A stretch of 56,511 bases of DNA from Shouchella xiaoxiensis (GCF_016907895.1 NZ_JAFBCV010000020.1:1-56511), one strand, 5' to 3'; numbered from the stretch's first letter, positions 16,256 to 26,102 are shown. A program made the numbers and translations. The notes: generated by a model from the sequence alone, not told the origin.

Positions 16256-18370
16256 ATGAAATGTCAACATTGTCAAAATCGTGAAGCCGTTGTTTCGTTA
16301 AATATTGTTTTAAATCAGCATAAAAAACAAATCGCTTTATGTGATTCCTGCTTTCACGATATAAAAGAAGAAAATGGTTCCACCAATCAAATGCAGTCTA
16401 TGTTTCAATCCTTCATGGGGGAACAAAACCAACAGCAAACAACAAACACAAGAGAACAAGAGCAAGACGATCAACCAGATTTTATCAAACAGTTTGGTCG
16501 TAATTTATCCGATGACGCACGTCGAGGAGCGATTGATCCCGTTATTGGTCGCGATGAAGAAGTTGAACGTGTGATCCAAGTGTTAAGCAGACGTACGAAA
16601 AACAATCCTGTATTAATCGGTGAAGCCGGGGTCGGTAAAACAGCAATAGCTGAAGGCCTTGCTTTACGTATCGTTGAGGGCAAAGTTCCTAGTAAATTAA
16701 TGAACAAGCAGATCTTCTCACTCGATTTCGCTTCACTTGTCGCTGGCACTAGTTATCGTGGTCAGTTTGAGGAGAGAATGCAGCAGTTAATTGATGAAGT
16801 CAGCGAACGTGATGACTTGATTCTTTTCATTGATGAACTTCATATGATGGTCGGTGCTGGTGCATCTGGCGAGGGCAATATGGATGCAAGCAATTTATTA
16901 AAACCTGCCCTTGCCCGCGGAAATATGCAGTTAATAGGTGCAACTACACTGTCTGAATACCGTAAGATTGAGAAAGACGCTGCACTTGAACGTCGCTTTC
17001 AGCCTGTTTCTGTCAAAGAGCCAACGGTCGATCAAGCCGTTCAGATCTTACAAGGACTTAAAAACGTTTATGAAACGTATCACGGCGTACGTTATTCAGA
17101 TGAAGTGATTGAAGCAAGCGTTAAGCTTTCCGATCGCTACATTCAAGATCGTTTTTTACCGGACAAAGCGATTGATTTGCTCGATGAAGTAGGGTCTCTT
17201 CTCTCATTAACGACAGACACAACAGACAAAGCAACGCTTGAACAACGACTTGCTACAATTCAAGCACAAAAACAAACGGCAACTAAAAAAGAAGATTATG
17301 AACAAGCAGCCTCTTTGCGTGATGAAGAAGTTCAAATTAAAGAGCAGCTGAATGCTGCAGCATCTGAACTTGAACCAATTACTGTTCGCATTGAAGATAT
17401 TCAAGCACTAATTGAACGCCAGACTGGTATCCCTGTACAAAAGCTACAAAAAGCTGAGCAGAAAAAAATGAAAGATTTAAGCACTCGATTAGCTGCTAAA
17501 GTGATTGGTCAGGATGATGCCGTTTCAAAAACAGCTAAAGCTGTAAAACGTAGTCGCGCTGGCTTAAAGGCGGGTAACCGTCCGATCAGCTTCTTATTTG
17601 TAGGGCCAACCGGCGTTGGTAAAACGGAGTTAACTAAACAACTTGCACAAGAAGTATACGGTAAAAAGGAAAGCATGATTCGCTTTGATATGAGTGAATT
17701 CATGGAAAAGCATGCTGTTTCCAAATTGATTGGGTCTCCCCCTGGTTATGTTGGACATGAAGAAGGTGGCCAATTAACCGAACGAGTACGTCGCAATCCG
17801 TATAGCATCATTTTGCTAGATGAGATTGAAAAAGCCCATCCGGATGTTCAGCATATCTTCTTGCAAATTATGGAGGATGGTCACTTAACCGATAGTCATG
17901 GTCGAACGGTATCGTTTAAAGATACGATGGTTATTATGACCTCAAATGCCGGTGTGGGCACAGCAAAGCCTGCTCTTGGCTTTCAACCTGAACAGCAAAA
18001 GACACTTGGCATCCTTGAAAGTTTAAAAGATTATTTTAAACCTGAGTTCCTAAACCGCTTCGATGCCTTAATTGAATTTAATCAGTTAGATGAAGCAAAT
18101 CTTGTTCAAATTGTTGATGTCATGCTTGATGACCTTCGCTCTCGCTTAGCGACTCAAGGCATTAGCTTGGAGGTTAGTAAAGAAGCAAAAGTACTCTTAG
18201 CTAAAAAAGGCTATCACCCTGCTTTCGGTGCCCGTCCGTTAAGACGCGTCATTCAAGACACGATTGAAGACGATATTACCGATTTATTGATTGATTTCGA
18301 TTCAGTTAGTCACATTATTGTTGAGACAGAACAGGACGAACTCGTTATAAAACAACCTGTTACCGTTTAA
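16256..18370 (+). CDS. clpE: ATP-dependent Clp protease ATP-binding subunit ClpE
   Basis: A 704-residue Hsp100 unfoldase with the features that separate ClpE from ClpC: an N-terminal zinc finger (CQHC at 3-6 and CDSC near 29-32) in place of the Clp-N repeats. Two AAA+ modules follow: Walker A GEAGVGKT near 124-131 and Walker B LFIDELH near 190; then an UVR-like coiled linker ([18 protein letters not shown], about 345-362), and the second module GPTGVGKTE near 449-457 with [11 protein letters not shown] near 522. It delivers misfolded proteins to ClpP under heat stress. The ATG follows AAGGAGG. Two CtsR boxes support heat-inducible control. Confidence 0.96.
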   Translation: MKCQHCQNREAVVSLNIVLNQHKKQIALCDSCFHDIKEENGSTNQMQSMFQSFMGEQNQQQTTNTREQEQDDQPDFIKQFGRNLSDDARRGAIDPVIGRDEEVERVIQVLSRRTKNNPVLIGEAGVGKTAIAEGLALRIVEGKVPSKLMNKQIFSLDFASLVAGTSYRGQFEERMQQLIDEVSERDDLILFIDELHMMVGAGASGEGNMDASNLLKPALARGNMQLIGATTLSEYRKIEKDAALERRFQPVSVKEPTVDQAVQILQGLKNVYETYHGVRYSDEVIEASVKLSDRYIQDRFLPDKAIDLLDEVGSLLSLTTDTTDKATLEQRLATIQAQKQTATKKEDYEQAASLRDEEVQIKEQLNAAASELEPITVRIEDIQALIERQTGIPVQKLQKAEQKKMKDLSTRLAAKVIGQDDAVSKTAKAVKRSRAGLKAGNRPISFLFVGPTGVGKTELTKQLAQEVYGKKESMIRFDMSEFMEKHAVSKLIGSPPGYVGHEEGGQLTERVRRNPYSIILLDEIEKAHPDVQHIFLQIMEDGHLTDSHGRTVSFKDTMVIMTSNAGVGTAKPALGFQPEQQKTLGILESLKDYFKPEFLNRFDALIEFNQLDEANLVQIVDVMLDDLRSRLATQGISLEVSKEAKVLLAKKGYHPAFGARPLRRVIQDTIEDDITDLLIDFDSVSHIIVETEQDELVIKQPVTV

Positions 18371-18371
18371 T

Positions 18372-18409
18372 AAAAATCCCCTGATAGCTCTGCTATCAGG
18401 GGATTTTTT
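18372..18409. terminator. Strong bidirectional terminator after clpE
   Basis: Perfect 17-bp stem (18372-18388 with 18392-18408), core aatcccctgatagc, 3-nt loop. T-runs exist on both strands, so it serves clpE and the convergent pseudogene. Confidence 0.92.
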
Positions 18410-18413
18410 ACGT

Positions 18414-19097
18414 TTATTTAAAACCTTGTTGGTAAGCACTATAGCTAAATGGAGCCCAGCATACACGATAATAGGCTTGTTGATCGATTATTTTTAATCC
18501 TTTATACCCTGGCCTAAAATTAACTTCAATTAAAAAGAGCTTATTCTGCTTTTCATCAAGTGCTAAATCAATCCCAAGTTCTATAAAGCAATCTTCTGGA
18601 CAGATCGCCTCCAGTGCTTGTGTCATGCGTTTGCAAGCCCTATTTATTTGAGCACGAATGTCTTTCTCATCTTTGAAGACCGTTTGTTTCAACGATAAGG
18701 CATTTCCTCCTTTCGATAAGTTGGTAATTTCTTCTTTCAATAAGGCTTGCCTACAATCAAAGGAGTGGATCTCCTTAAGAAAAATAAGAGGAAGTCCTTT
18801 TGATTTAATGCTTTAAACAATAACAATGCCTCTCCCCTGCGAGTTCAAAATGGGCTTTTATACGAATTTTGATTGGTTTTTTAGCCACTTTTCTAATTGG
18901 CTTTCATGAGTCCATTGTTCCGTTTTCGCTAAATAACGGTTTAACGAAGCAACTTTCATAAATTGTTGATGAACGAGCCATTTATCTGGACGAAGTGTAT
19001 TAAACAAAATGCTCCCTTGTTTTTGATACCTCTGTTTAAAGGCGACGAAGTTTTTTTGTTTTAAGTGGCGTCGATAGATGAATGTTGGAATTGGCAT
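18414..19097 (-). pseudogene. YheC/YheD-like ATP-grasp pseudogene with two in-frame stops
   Basis: One minus-strand frame reads through a complete ATP-grasp protein of about 227 codons, broken by two TAA stops at 18858-18860 and 18813-18815. The N-terminal piece (MPIPTFIYRR, then LFNTLRPDKWLVHQQFMK) and C-terminal piece (IELGIDLALDEKQNKLFLIE, then VNFRPGYKG) resemble YheC/YheD spore-associated proteins. The 14 codons between the stops encode KPILNSQGRGIVIV, the nucleotide-binding loop, with the first stop just before KP where a hydrophobic residue belongs. Each stop is one substitution from sense. The best ribosome site (GGAGGGGG before an ATG at 19116) is one base out of frame, a possible third lesion. 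Confidence 0.8.
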
Positions 19098-19235
19098 ACG
19101 ATTTGAGTGTTTTCATAAAACCCCCTCCATCCATTTCATTTTTTCGTTTCTTTACTAGCTTATGAATAGGATTCAAACACGCTTAGACCAAATAAATGCA
19201 TAAAACACACAATTCTTGTTAAAATGCAAAAGATC

Positions 19236-19273
19236 AACGGATATAACCAGTTAAAACACTCATTTTATCCGTT
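19236..19273. repeat. Inverted repeat in the NlpC/P60 upstream region
   Basis: Arms aacggata (19236-19243) and tatccgtt (19266-19273), 22-bp loop, followed by ttta. It could be a weak plus-strand terminator or operator, but no gene precedes it on that strand. The remaining 19117-19318 stretch holds nothing else I can name. Confidence 0.35.
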
Positions 19274-19318
19274 TTTATGCCAAAACATTACAAAAAACAA
19301 AGGAAAACATAACCATTT

Positions 19319-19360
19319 TGTAATAAAACCGTAATATGATGTCAATCATCGTGTCATATT
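19319..19360 (+). promoter_or_regulatory. WalR-like box upstream of the NlpC/P60 hydrolase
   Basis: TGTAAT-AAAAC-CGTAAT (19319-19335) matches the WalR (YycF) direct repeat TGTWAH-N5-TGTWAH with one mismatch. A CATATT at 19355-19360 is placed about right for a -10 if the box covers the -35 region. An additional inverted repeat, attacaaaa/ttttgtaat (19287-19295 with 19316-19324), overlaps it. Confidence 0.5.
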
Positions 19361-19435
19361 CGTGCGTTAAATTGGGAACTAGGGAAAACGTGAACCTAAT
19401 TCATGTTTAATATTTTTATATGGGGGAATAACATA

Positions 19436-20335
19436 ATGTTTAAAGCTAGTATGAAAAAATTAATCGTGCGTACATCTATCGTATTAGGACTTGCTACTAC
19501 CGCAACTATTGCAACAAGCCAAACGGCTGATGCCAGTGTCGATATGGACAAGGTAAAAGCAGCTGAAAAGAAATCATCTACAGTTCAATCACAATCACAA
19601 ACATCTGCACCGCAAACAGCTGTTACTGTTGTTCGCTATGGTGATAATAATGAAACCGTTCGTAACATTCAACAAAAACTAGGTATTTCTACTGATGGCA
19701 ACTTTGGCCCGCAAACTGAGCGTGCTGTTCGTCAGTTCCAATCCAATAACGGCTTACAAGTCGATGGTGTTGCTGGTCCACAAACTCAAAAAGCACTAAA
19801 CGCTACAAGTGGTTCGACAGCTTCAACGCCTTCTTCTAACTCTACCGCATCTGCAAATACGTCAAATGCGTCGTCATCAGATTCAAGTTCTTCATCTTCA
19901 GCAAGTGCTTCGAATACCGTGACAGAAGAATCACAATCTAAAGTTGCTGGAACACAAGTAACAAACTCATCAGCAAATTCTAGTGGCCTTGTCCAGTCAG
20001 CACTTAATCAAATTGGTGCACCATATGCATGGGGCGGTACTTCTCCAAGTGGATTTGATTGCAGTGGTTTCATCAACTACGTATACAATTCTCAAGGACA
20101 ATCTATTCCTAGAACTGCTCAAGGTATGTACGATAGTTCTGCAAAAACATCTAATCCAAATGTTGGTGATGTTGTTTTCTTCACAGGAACATATAACTCG
20201 AGCACATACATCTCGCATGCTGGAATTTACATTGGCAACGGTGAGTTCGTTCACTCCGGCTCACGCGGTGTTGAAAAAGCCAGCCTAAACAGCAGCTACT
20301 GGAGCAACCACTACGTTGGTGCTGGAAGCTTATAA
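19436..20335 (+). CDS. Secreted peptidoglycan endopeptidase (PG-binding + NlpC/P60)
   Basis: A 299-residue secreted cell-wall hydrolase. A signal peptide (about 1-34, ending near TADASV) is followed by a PG_binding_1 repeat (VRYGDNNETVRNIQQKLG, then FGPQTERAVRQFQ, about 69-123), a Ser/Asn-rich linker (about 125-185) and an NlpC/P60 domain (about 186-299). Catalytic residues are visible: Cys in FDCSGF and His in SHAGIYIG, with a further conserved His in FVHSGS. It cleaves the gamma-D-Glu-meso-DAP stem-peptide bond. The start is ATG 19436 after GGGGGA; an in-frame ATG at 19403 lacks a site. A WalR-like box lies upstream. Confidence 0.9.
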   Translation: MFKASMKKLIVRTSIVLGLATTATIATSQTADASVDMDKVKAAEKKSSTVQSQSQTSAPQTAVTVVRYGDNNETVRNIQQKLGISTDGNFGPQTERAVRQFQSNNGLQVDGVAGPQTQKALNATSGSTASTPSSNSTASANTSNASSSDSSSSSSASASNTVTEESQSKVAGTQVTNSSANSSGLVQSALNQIGAPYAWGGTSPSGFDCSGFINYVYNSQGQSIPRTAQGMYDSSAKTSNPNVGDVVFFTGTYNSSTYISHAGIYIGNGEFVHSGSRGVEKASLNSSYWSNHYVGAGSL

Positions 20336-20342
20336 GATCTAG

Positions 20343-20371
20343 AAAACCCCTCACTTTGTGAGGGGTTTTTT
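20343..20371 (+). terminator. Terminator of the NlpC/P60 gene
   Basis: Stem aaaacccctcac (20343-20354) with gtgaggggtttt (20358-20369), 3-nt loop, T6 tail. Confidence 0.9.
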
Positions 20372-20415
20372 GTTGTTACAAAATAAACATTAACGAAACC
20401 AATAACTATCTCTAC

Positions 20416-20458
20416 AGCAATTGAGTTTAATAACACAGAAAACCACTGTTCAATTGCT
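20416..20458. promoter_or_regulatory. Inverted repeat upstream of the kyn operon
   Basis: Perfect 9-bp arms agcaattga (20416-20424) and tcaattgct (20450-20458) with a 25-bp spacer, 50-90 bp before kynU. A direct repeat tttacata also occurs twice between about 20474 and 20496. It is likely an operator region; the regulator is unknown and I could not place a clear -35/-10. Confidence 0.45.
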
Positions 20459-20509
20459 CTACTTTTTGGTACGTTTACATAGAGACTATTTACATAAAGG
20501 AGCACACAA

Positions 20510-21790
20510 ATGTCAGGATTACAGTTCGAATTTGCAGAAAAAATGGATGGACACGATATTCTTCATCCCTATCGAGAAGAATTTTACACACATTCAGCTA
20601 CAAACCAAATCTATCTTGATGGTAACTCTCTCGGCTTGCTTAATAAGCGGTCTGAACAAGCCGTGCTCGAACTTTTAGAAGCATGGAAAACACATGCGAT
20701 TGATGGATGGACTGAAGGAAAACACCCTTGGTTTACAATGTCTGAACAACTTGGCAGGCAAATGGCTTCTCTCGTTGGTGCGAATTCTAGTGAAGTGATC
20801 GTTAGTGGCTCAACGACTGTTAATCTTCATCAAATGCTCGCTACGTTCTACAAACCCACTGCGAAAAAACATGTCATTTTAAGTGAGGCACTTAGTTTTC
20901 CGACCGACCTTTATGCGATGCAGTCGCATATTCAGCTACATGGCTATCAGGAGAACAGTAGTTTACGTCTTGTTACGAGTAATGATGGCTACACACTGTC
21001 TGAGGATGACATTATTGCGGCGATGACCGATGATGTGGCCATTATTGTGTTATCGAGCGTTCTTTATCGCAGTGGACAGTTACTTGATCTTCAGAAACTA
21101 ACAACGGCGGCTCACGAGCGCGGAATTCTTATTGGGTTTGATTTGTGTCATTCGATTGGTTCTGTGCCCCATGAACTGAGCAATTGGGGCGTTGACTTTG
21201 CCTTTTGGTGTACATACAAACATGTAAATGGCGGTCCAGGAAGTGTCGCCGGCATGTACATTAATCAAAAACACCATCACGTTACTCCCGGACTAAGAGG
21301 CTGGTTTGGTTCCGACAAATCGGTTCAATTCGATATGGACGCGAGTTTTACAAAAGCAGATGGTGCAGGTGCTTTTCAATTAGGAACGCCCCACCTCCTT
21401 TCCATCGCACCATTAATTGGCTCTCTTGCCATCATGGAGGAAGCTTCTATTGCTCGTATCCGAGAAAAATCGATCGCCTTAACAAGCTTTTTTATTGAGC
21501 TCGTTGATACATTCCCTGAGCTCAGCTCATTTACCGTCCGCACACCGCGTGAAGTACATGCTCGTGGGGGTCACGTCTTGCTTGAGCACCCTGAAGCTGC
21601 ACGTATTTGCAAAGCCTTAAAAGCTAAAGGCATTATTCCAGACTTCCGTCAACCAAATGGGATCCGCTTTGCGCCTGTTGCCTTGTACAATACATTTACA
21701 GATGTACATCAAGCATTAACGACACTTGCAGAAATTATGCGAGATAAGGCTTATGAAGAATATGAGAATAGTCGAGGAGTGATTGCTTAA
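20510..21790 (+). CDS. kynU: Kynureninase
   Basis: A 426-residue PLP enzyme of the aminotransferase class V fold that splits kynurenine to anthranilate and alanine. Recognisable segments are IYLDGNSLGLL (about 35-45), VSGSTTVNLHQMLATFY near 104-120, LIGFDLCHSIGSVPHEL near 204-220 and FAFWCTYKHVNGGPGS near 226-241, the last containing the PLP lysine (YKH). The ATG follows AAAGGAG. First gene of kynU-kynB-kynA; its stop overlaps the kynB ATG by one base (TAATG). Confidence 0.95.
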   Translation: MSGLQFEFAEKMDGHDILHPYREEFYTHSATNQIYLDGNSLGLLNKRSEQAVLELLEAWKTHAIDGWTEGKHPWFTMSEQLGRQMASLVGANSSEVIVSGSTTVNLHQMLATFYKPTAKKHVILSEALSFPTDLYAMQSHIQLHGYQENSSLRLVTSNDGYTLSEDDIIAAMTDDVAIIVLSSVLYRSGQLLDLQKLTTAAHERGILIGFDLCHSIGSVPHELSNWGVDFAFWCTYKHVNGGPGSVAGMYINQKHHHVTPGLRGWFGSDKSVQFDMDASFTKADGAGAFQLGTPHLLSIAPLIGSLAIMEEASIARIREKSIALTSFFIELVDTFPELSSFTVRTPREVHARGGHVLLEHPEAARICKALKAKGIIPDFRQPNGIRFAPVALYNTFTDVHQALTTLAEIMRDKAYEEYENSRGVIA

Positions 21791-22425
21791 TGTCTTGGAT
21801 TGATATTACGATGCCGCTATCAAACACGGTTGCCCACTGGCCTGGCGACACGCCCTTCACTTATCGGCTTTCTGCAACGATTGCCGAGACAGGTTCTGTT
21901 AATATCGGTTCGATTGAGATGAGTACGCACACTGGAACTCATGCTGATGCCCCCTTTCATTACAAGGAAGATGGAAAGAAAATGCATCAGCTGCCACTAG
22001 ATCGCTATATTGGAGACGCCCTTGTTTTTGAAGCGATTGGTGCAAAAAAACTTGATCAGTCCTTATTTGAACAAGCGGATTTAGAAGGAATTGAGCGCCT
22101 TTTAATAAAAACGAAAACAACGTCCGACTTTTCCAATTTTCCTGAAGAGATTCCTTACGTAACAGCTGATGGCGCAGCTTACTTGCAAAAGCAAGGTATC
22201 CAATTGCTTGGTGTAGACAGTCCAAGTGTCGATCCGTTAACAAGTAAAGAGCTTACAGGTCACCATAGCCTTCATCAAGCGAATATACTTATTATCGAAA
22301 ACCTTGTTCTTAATCATGTTCAAGCTGGGTTATATGAGTTTATTGCCCTGCCTCTGCGGATTGAACAAGCAGACGGTAGTCCTGTTCGTGCAGTTATCCG
22401 ACCACTTAAAAGGAGTGTGCGCTAA
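21790..22425 (+). CDS. kynB: Kynurenine formamidase (cyclase-like)
   Basis: A 211-residue hydrolase of the bacterial KynB/cyclase family, which removes the formyl group from N-formylkynurenine. The zinc-binding signature [12 protein letters not shown] (about 47-58) is intact, and WPGDTPF near 18-24 and the C-terminal [12 protein letters not shown] are typical. The ATG is fused to the kynU stop, so the genes are translationally coupled. It supplies kynurenine to KynU. Length is normal for the family. Confidence 0.94.
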   Translation: MSWIDITMPLSNTVAHWPGDTPFTYRLSATIAETGSVNIGSIEMSTHTGTHADAPFHYKEDGKKMHQLPLDRYIGDALVFEAIGAKKLDQSLFEQADLEGIERLLIKTKTTSDFSNFPEEIPYVTADGAAYLQKQGIQLLGVDSPSVDPLTSKELTGHHSLHQANILIIENLVLNHVQAGLYEFIALPLRIEQADGSPVRAVIRPLKRSVR

Positions 22426-22426
22426 G

Positions 22427-23251
22427 ATGGATCAACCATACAAAGGTGTTCATACTGATTTCAAAGAAAAAATGACCTATAGCGATTACCTTCAATTGGA
22501 ACCGCTCTTATCAAGTCAGAAGCGTTTATCTGGTCATCATGATGAAATGCTCTTTATCATTATTCATCAAGTAAGTGAGCTTTGGATGAAACTGATGCTT
22601 CATGAGATTAAAGGCGCAATTGAGTCAATTAAGCATGATCAATACCAGCCAGCTTTTAAGCAACTCGCTCGCGTCTCTAAAACACAAGCACAGATCATCC
22701 AAGCGTGGGACGTGCTCTCGACACTTACCCCAAGTGAGTACATTGAGTTCCGCGATTCTCTTGGACAAGCTTCAGGCTTTCAATCTTATCAACACAGACA
22801 GCTGGAATTCGCCTTAGGGAAAAAAACCGCACATATATTATCGATTTATAAAGAAGAGGATGCCATTTATCAGGAGCTTCTTCACGACTATAACCGATCA
22901 AGTCTTTATGATGAAGCGATTCATGCGCTTGCCCGCGCAGGTTTATCCATTGACAAATCCGTTTTAGAGCGTGATCCAACTGAATCGCACCAGTCATCTC
23001 CATCGGTCCTTCAGGCATGGCAACAAGTTTACGAAAATACAGATCGTTATTGGAACTTGTATCAGCTTGCAGAAAAACTTGTTGATTTGGAAGACTGGCA
23101 TCAGCAATGGCGTTTTCGTCATTTAAAAACCGTTGAACGGATCATTGGGATGAAGCAAGGTACAGGTGGTTCAAAAGGTGTTCACTACTTAAAAGCAGTG
23201 TTAGATGATTATTTCTTTCCAGAGCTATGGGAACTGCGAACAACGATTTAA
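22427..23251 (+). CDS. kynA: Tryptophan 2,3-dioxygenase
   Basis: A 274-residue haem dioxygenase that opens the indole ring of tryptophan, first reaction of the pathway although encoded last. Family segments are [15 protein letters not shown] (about 16-30), [20 protein letters not shown] (about 36-55, with a distal-pocket His and substrate-contacting residues), [13 protein letters not shown] near 113-125 and [18 protein letters not shown] near 228-246, including the proximal His. The start is the ATG at 22427 with AAAAGGAG; an upstream in-frame extension lies inside kynB and is rejected. The gene ends in a strong shared terminator. Confidence 0.94.
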   Translation: MDQPYKGVHTDFKEKMTYSDYLQLEPLLSSQKRLSGHHDEMLFIIIHQVSELWMKLMLHEIKGAIESIKHDQYQPAFKQLARVSKTQAQIIQAWDVLSTLTPSEYIEFRDSLGQASGFQSYQHRQLEFALGKKTAHILSIYKEEDAIYQELLHDYNRSSLYDEAIHALARAGLSIDKSVLERDPTESHQSSPSVLQAWQQVYENTDRYWNLYQLAEKLVDLEDWHQQWRFRHLKTVERIIGMKQGTGGSKGVHYLKAVLDDYFFPELWELRTTI

Positions 23252-23253
23252 TT

Positions 23254-23287
23254 AAAAAAGACTGCTGGAAGTTCAGCAGTCTTTTTT
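23254..23287. terminator. Bidirectional terminator between kynA and the glycosylase
   Basis: Perfect stem aaaaaagactgctg (23254-23267) with its complement (23274-23287), 6-nt loop, A/T runs on both sides. It overlaps the 3' end of the minus-strand gene at 23286. Confidence 0.9.
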
Positions 23288-23858
23288 ATATCTCTTTTTC
23301 AATAAAACGCCACGGGTAATGTTTAGCCTGATCTGCTTTTCCAATGCCGATCCGATTTGTCACCTCAATTCTGGTTGGCTCACTTCCCTCGCAAATAATT
23401 AATGGATCTTCACAAAGAAAATGTCCATAATGATTCATTGTGATACCAAGCGCTTTTGTTAATTTGCCTGGTCCGTTGGAAAATGTTGTAGAGGTAGCTT
23501 TCATCCCTCTTAATGCTTCCATCTTTTCAAAACCGAATACAGGCTTGACTCCTCGTATTAACACCGCTTCTGGCTGATCCTCTTTTCCTGCAACAATATT
23601 TAATAAACAGTGCGTATGCATCGTGTAAGTATAAACACGTCCAGGAGGACCAAATAAAATGGCTGTTCGTTTCGTTTGCTTATTCGAATAACTATGACAA
23701 GCTTTATCAAGCACGCCTAAATACGCCTCTGTTTCAATAATCCGACCAACTACGATTTCCCCAGCTACAGTATGCATAAGATGGGTTCCAATTAAAGCTT
23801 TAGCCAAATGAATGGTATCCTGTTTATAAAATGAATACGGAAGTGGATTTGAATTCAT
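23286..23858 (-). CDS. 3-methyladenine DNA glycosylase (AAG/MPG family)
   Basis: A 190-residue base-excision repair glycosylase of the Mpg (AAG) family, like Bacillus YxlJ. It removes alkylated purines such as 3-methyladenine. Seen are ALIGTHLMH near 21-29, RIIETEAYLG near 39-48 with the catalytic Glu, HSYSNKQTKRTAILFGPPGR near 55-74, YTYTMHTHCLLNIV near 76-89, and NGPGKLTKALGI near 127-138. The ATG follows AAAGGAGG. It begins 17 bp after ykoC ends, so it may be co-transcribed with the thiamine-precursor transporter genes. Confidence 0.9.
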   Translation of the reverse strand: MNSNPLPYSFYKQDTIHLAKALIGTHLMHTVAGEIVVGRIIETEAYLGVLDKACHSYSNKQTKRTAILFGPPGRVYTYTMHTHCLLNIVAGKEDQPEAVLIRGVKPVFGFEKMEALRGMKATSTTFSNGPGKLTKALGITMNHYGHFLCEDPLIICEGSEPTRIEVTNRIGIGKADQAKHYPWRFIEKEI

Positions 23859-23875
23859 CGCTTCCTCCTTTGCTT

Positions 23876-24676
23876 CTAACTATGTAAATATCGGACATCA
23901 ATGACAGGAAATATCCATTTCTCTGCCCCGAAATAAACACTAGTAGCAATCATCGCTAACAAAAGTAGTGAAAATTGAATGTCATTCTGACTAAAGCCTA
24001 TTTTATAAAAAAATGTTCGCTTTTTGCAAGATGTGAACTGTTTTGCTTCCATCGCTAAAGCAAGACGCTGCGCCCTGCGAATCGCTTGTGCTAATAACGG
24101 AATGCTAAAAAACTGCAGTTGATTATAAAACTTGCTCAGGCCCTTACGCGTATTCAGCCCACGAATTTGATAGGCGTAACGCAGCGTCTGAAATTCTTGC
24201 ACCATTATTGGTAAGACTCGTATGGCTGCCATAAATGAATAGGCAAGCGTTGGTCTTAACCTCAGTTGCTGCATAAACGAGTAAAACAAGTGTACTGGCT
24301 TTGTAGTTAATACAAATAAAAGACCAAACATCGCAAAAACAGCCGCGCGTAAACCAATATGAATTCCACGATAAAAACTTTCTTCCGTAATATGAACGAT
24401 GCCGTAATGAAACCATGTTGTATCCCCTCTACCAAAGAAAACCATTGCCGATGCTGATGAAACAAACAAAAGTAAAAATGACGTCATGTACAACAAGACA
24501 AATCGATACGGATGACCAGAGAAAAACAGCACAAGTACCATTGCGAGGACGAGGAGCATAAAGAGCGTGTTTGGATTGTGTGTAAACAACACAATCAAAT
24601 AACTACTAATAATGAGGAGGAATTTAAGGCTCGGATTTACAAGGGTAAGCCATGTCTCCCTAATCTCGTATTGCAT
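23876..24676 (-). CDS. ykoC: ECF transporter transmembrane (T) component YkoC
   Basis: A 266-residue CbiQ/EcfT-type membrane protein with about five helices. The cytoplasmic signature helices are present (RPTLAYSFMAAIRVLPIMVQ and RAQRLALAMEAKQF, the A-R-G/A-R-A type coupling motifs). It links the YkoD ATPase to the YkoE substrate subunit. The start is the ATG at 24676 with AAGGAGG, overlapping the ykoD end by 17 bp; a longer in-frame version lies inside ykoD and is rejected. Gene order and the TPP riboswitch identify it. Confidence 0.9.
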   Translation of the reverse strand: MQYEIRETWLTLVNPSLKFLLIISSYLIVLFTHNPNTLFMLLVLAMVLVLFFSGHPYRFVLLYMTSFLLLFVSSASAMVFFGRGDTTWFHYGIVHITEESFYRGIHIGLRAAVFAMFGLLFVLTTKPVHLFYSFMQQLRLRPTLAYSFMAAIRVLPIMVQEFQTLRYAYQIRGLNTRKGLSKFYNQLQFFSIPLLAQAIRRAQRLALAMEAKQFTSCKKRTFFYKIGFSQNDIQFSLLLLAMIATSVYFGAEKWIFPVIDVRYLHS

Positions 24677-26102
24677 GATCGAGCCTCCTTCCTCGTTTAG
24701 TTGTATGATGCTCACCAGCTTCAATAATCCACTCATGTGTGGCGAAGTGCTCAACGATCTGTTGATCATGAGTCACCATTAGAATGGTGCCGCCTTGAGC
24801 ACGGTACGATTCTAATTTCTTCAGCAATTCAAACGTATGCTTCGCATCTTGACCAAACGTCGGTTCATCAAGAAATAAAAACGGCTTGCTCTCCATAAAA
24901 GCGGTCGCAACACTTAACCGTCTTTTCTGACCTGTCGATAACGTATATGGATGCTGCGAGCGTTGATTGAATAAACCAAACTGACTTAAAACGGCGCTGA
25001 CCTCTTCTTCACCTGCTTGTTTCATCAAGCCAACGAGCAGCTCTTTATCCACTTGATCTGTTACAAACTGAAACTCCGGATTTTGAAATACAAAATGGAC
25101 CGAAGGAGTGACAGCTGTTTTTTTCTTAACCCTCTTTTGTAAAAGTTTATAGGAACCGCTTGTTTTTAACAGGTTCATCAAACCATATAAAAATGTCGTT
25201 TTACCCGCTCCGTTTCTACCGGTGATGCAAATCCAGCTCCCTCTATACGCACTCGCTTTGTTTGAATAAAGCATCTGCTGTTTTCGCCGCCACACGCCCC
25301 ATTCTTCTAAAAGCAATTGCTCATTGGAATCAGACAATACGCTACTAGCTGGCTCTTCCTCTAGAAATGTTGGCCAAGACGCTGGGTGCCATACCCCGTA
25401 TTTATCTAACTGCTTTTCATGCTGTTGAAACAAAGCTTCCGGCGTACAATCTGCTTGAATTTGCCCTGCCTCATCAAACAAAATCACTCGCTCAATATAT
25501 GGCAATACTTCTTCAATTCGATGTTCAACAATCACCATCGTTTGATTTGAACACGTTCTAAAGATTATCTCCCATAACGCTTTGGCTCCAGCGGGATCGA
25601 CTAAAGCAGTTGGTTCATCGAACAACATCACATCTGCTTCAGAAGCCAGTGCACAAGCAACAGCCAACCGTTGTTTCATCCCTTGCGACAAGGTATGAAT
25701 GGATGTATGAAGCGATGGTAGTCCAGCTAAACCCACAAGGTCCAACAATTCTTGTATTCGATCCAACATCTGTTCTCGTGGCACTTTTCGGTTTTCCAGT
25801 ACAAATGCAAGTTCTTCGTCCACATAGGGCATGCAAAACTGACTATCTGGTTCTTGAAACACGTATCCAGTTTGTTCGGGAATTGTCAGCTCCGCTGCTT
25901 GTAGAGGAAGATCTACCACTCTTGGAATGAGATTAGCCATAACTTGCAAGAGAGTCGATTTGCCTGCACCGCTTGGTCCAAGCAGCAATACTTTCTCTCC
26001 ATCTTTAATTTGAAGTGAGAGGTCATCAAACAATAGTTTTTCGGCTTTTGGGTAAGCGAGTGAGAGCTGTTTTAAATAAATAACTGAGTCTGAACGCTTC
26101 AT
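24660..26102 (-). CDS. ykoD: ECF transporter tandem ATPase YkoD
   Basis: A 480-residue protein with two fused ABC ATPase domains. The first has GPSGAGKST near 42-50, LSQGMKQR near 140 and LFDEPTAL near 160; the second has GRNGAGKTT near 305, LSTGQKRR near 404 and LFLDEPTFGQ near 424. Fused A-A' ATPases are characteristic of group I/II ECF importers such as YkoEDCB, which import thiamine precursors (hydroxymethylpyrimidine/thiamine). The ATG overlaps the ykoE stop (TAAATG) with AAAAGGAG upstream. Confidence 0.92.
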   Translation of the reverse strand: MKRSDSVIYLKQLSLAYPKAEKLLFDDLSLQIKDGEKVLLLGPSGAGKSTLLQVMANLIPRVVDLPLQAAELTIPEQTGYVFQEPDSQFCMPYVDEELAFVLENRKVPREQMLDRIQELLDLVGLAGLPSLHTSIHTLSQGMKQRLAVACALASEADVMLFDEPTALVDPAGAKALWEIIFRTCSNQTMVIVEHRIEEVLPYIERVILFDEAGQIQADCTPEALFQQHEKQLDKYGVWHPASWPTFLEEEPASSVLSDSNEQLLLEEWGVWRRKQQMLYSNKASAYRGSWICITGRNGAGKTTFLYGLMNLLKTSGSYKLLQKRVKKKTAVTPSVHFVFQNPEFQFVTDQVDKELLVGLMKQAGEEEVSAVLSQFGLFNQRSQHPYTLSTGQKRRLSVATAFMESKPFLFLDEPTFGQDAKHTFELLKKLESYRAQGGTILMVTHDQQIVEHFATHEWIIEAGEHHTTKRGRRLDHAIRD

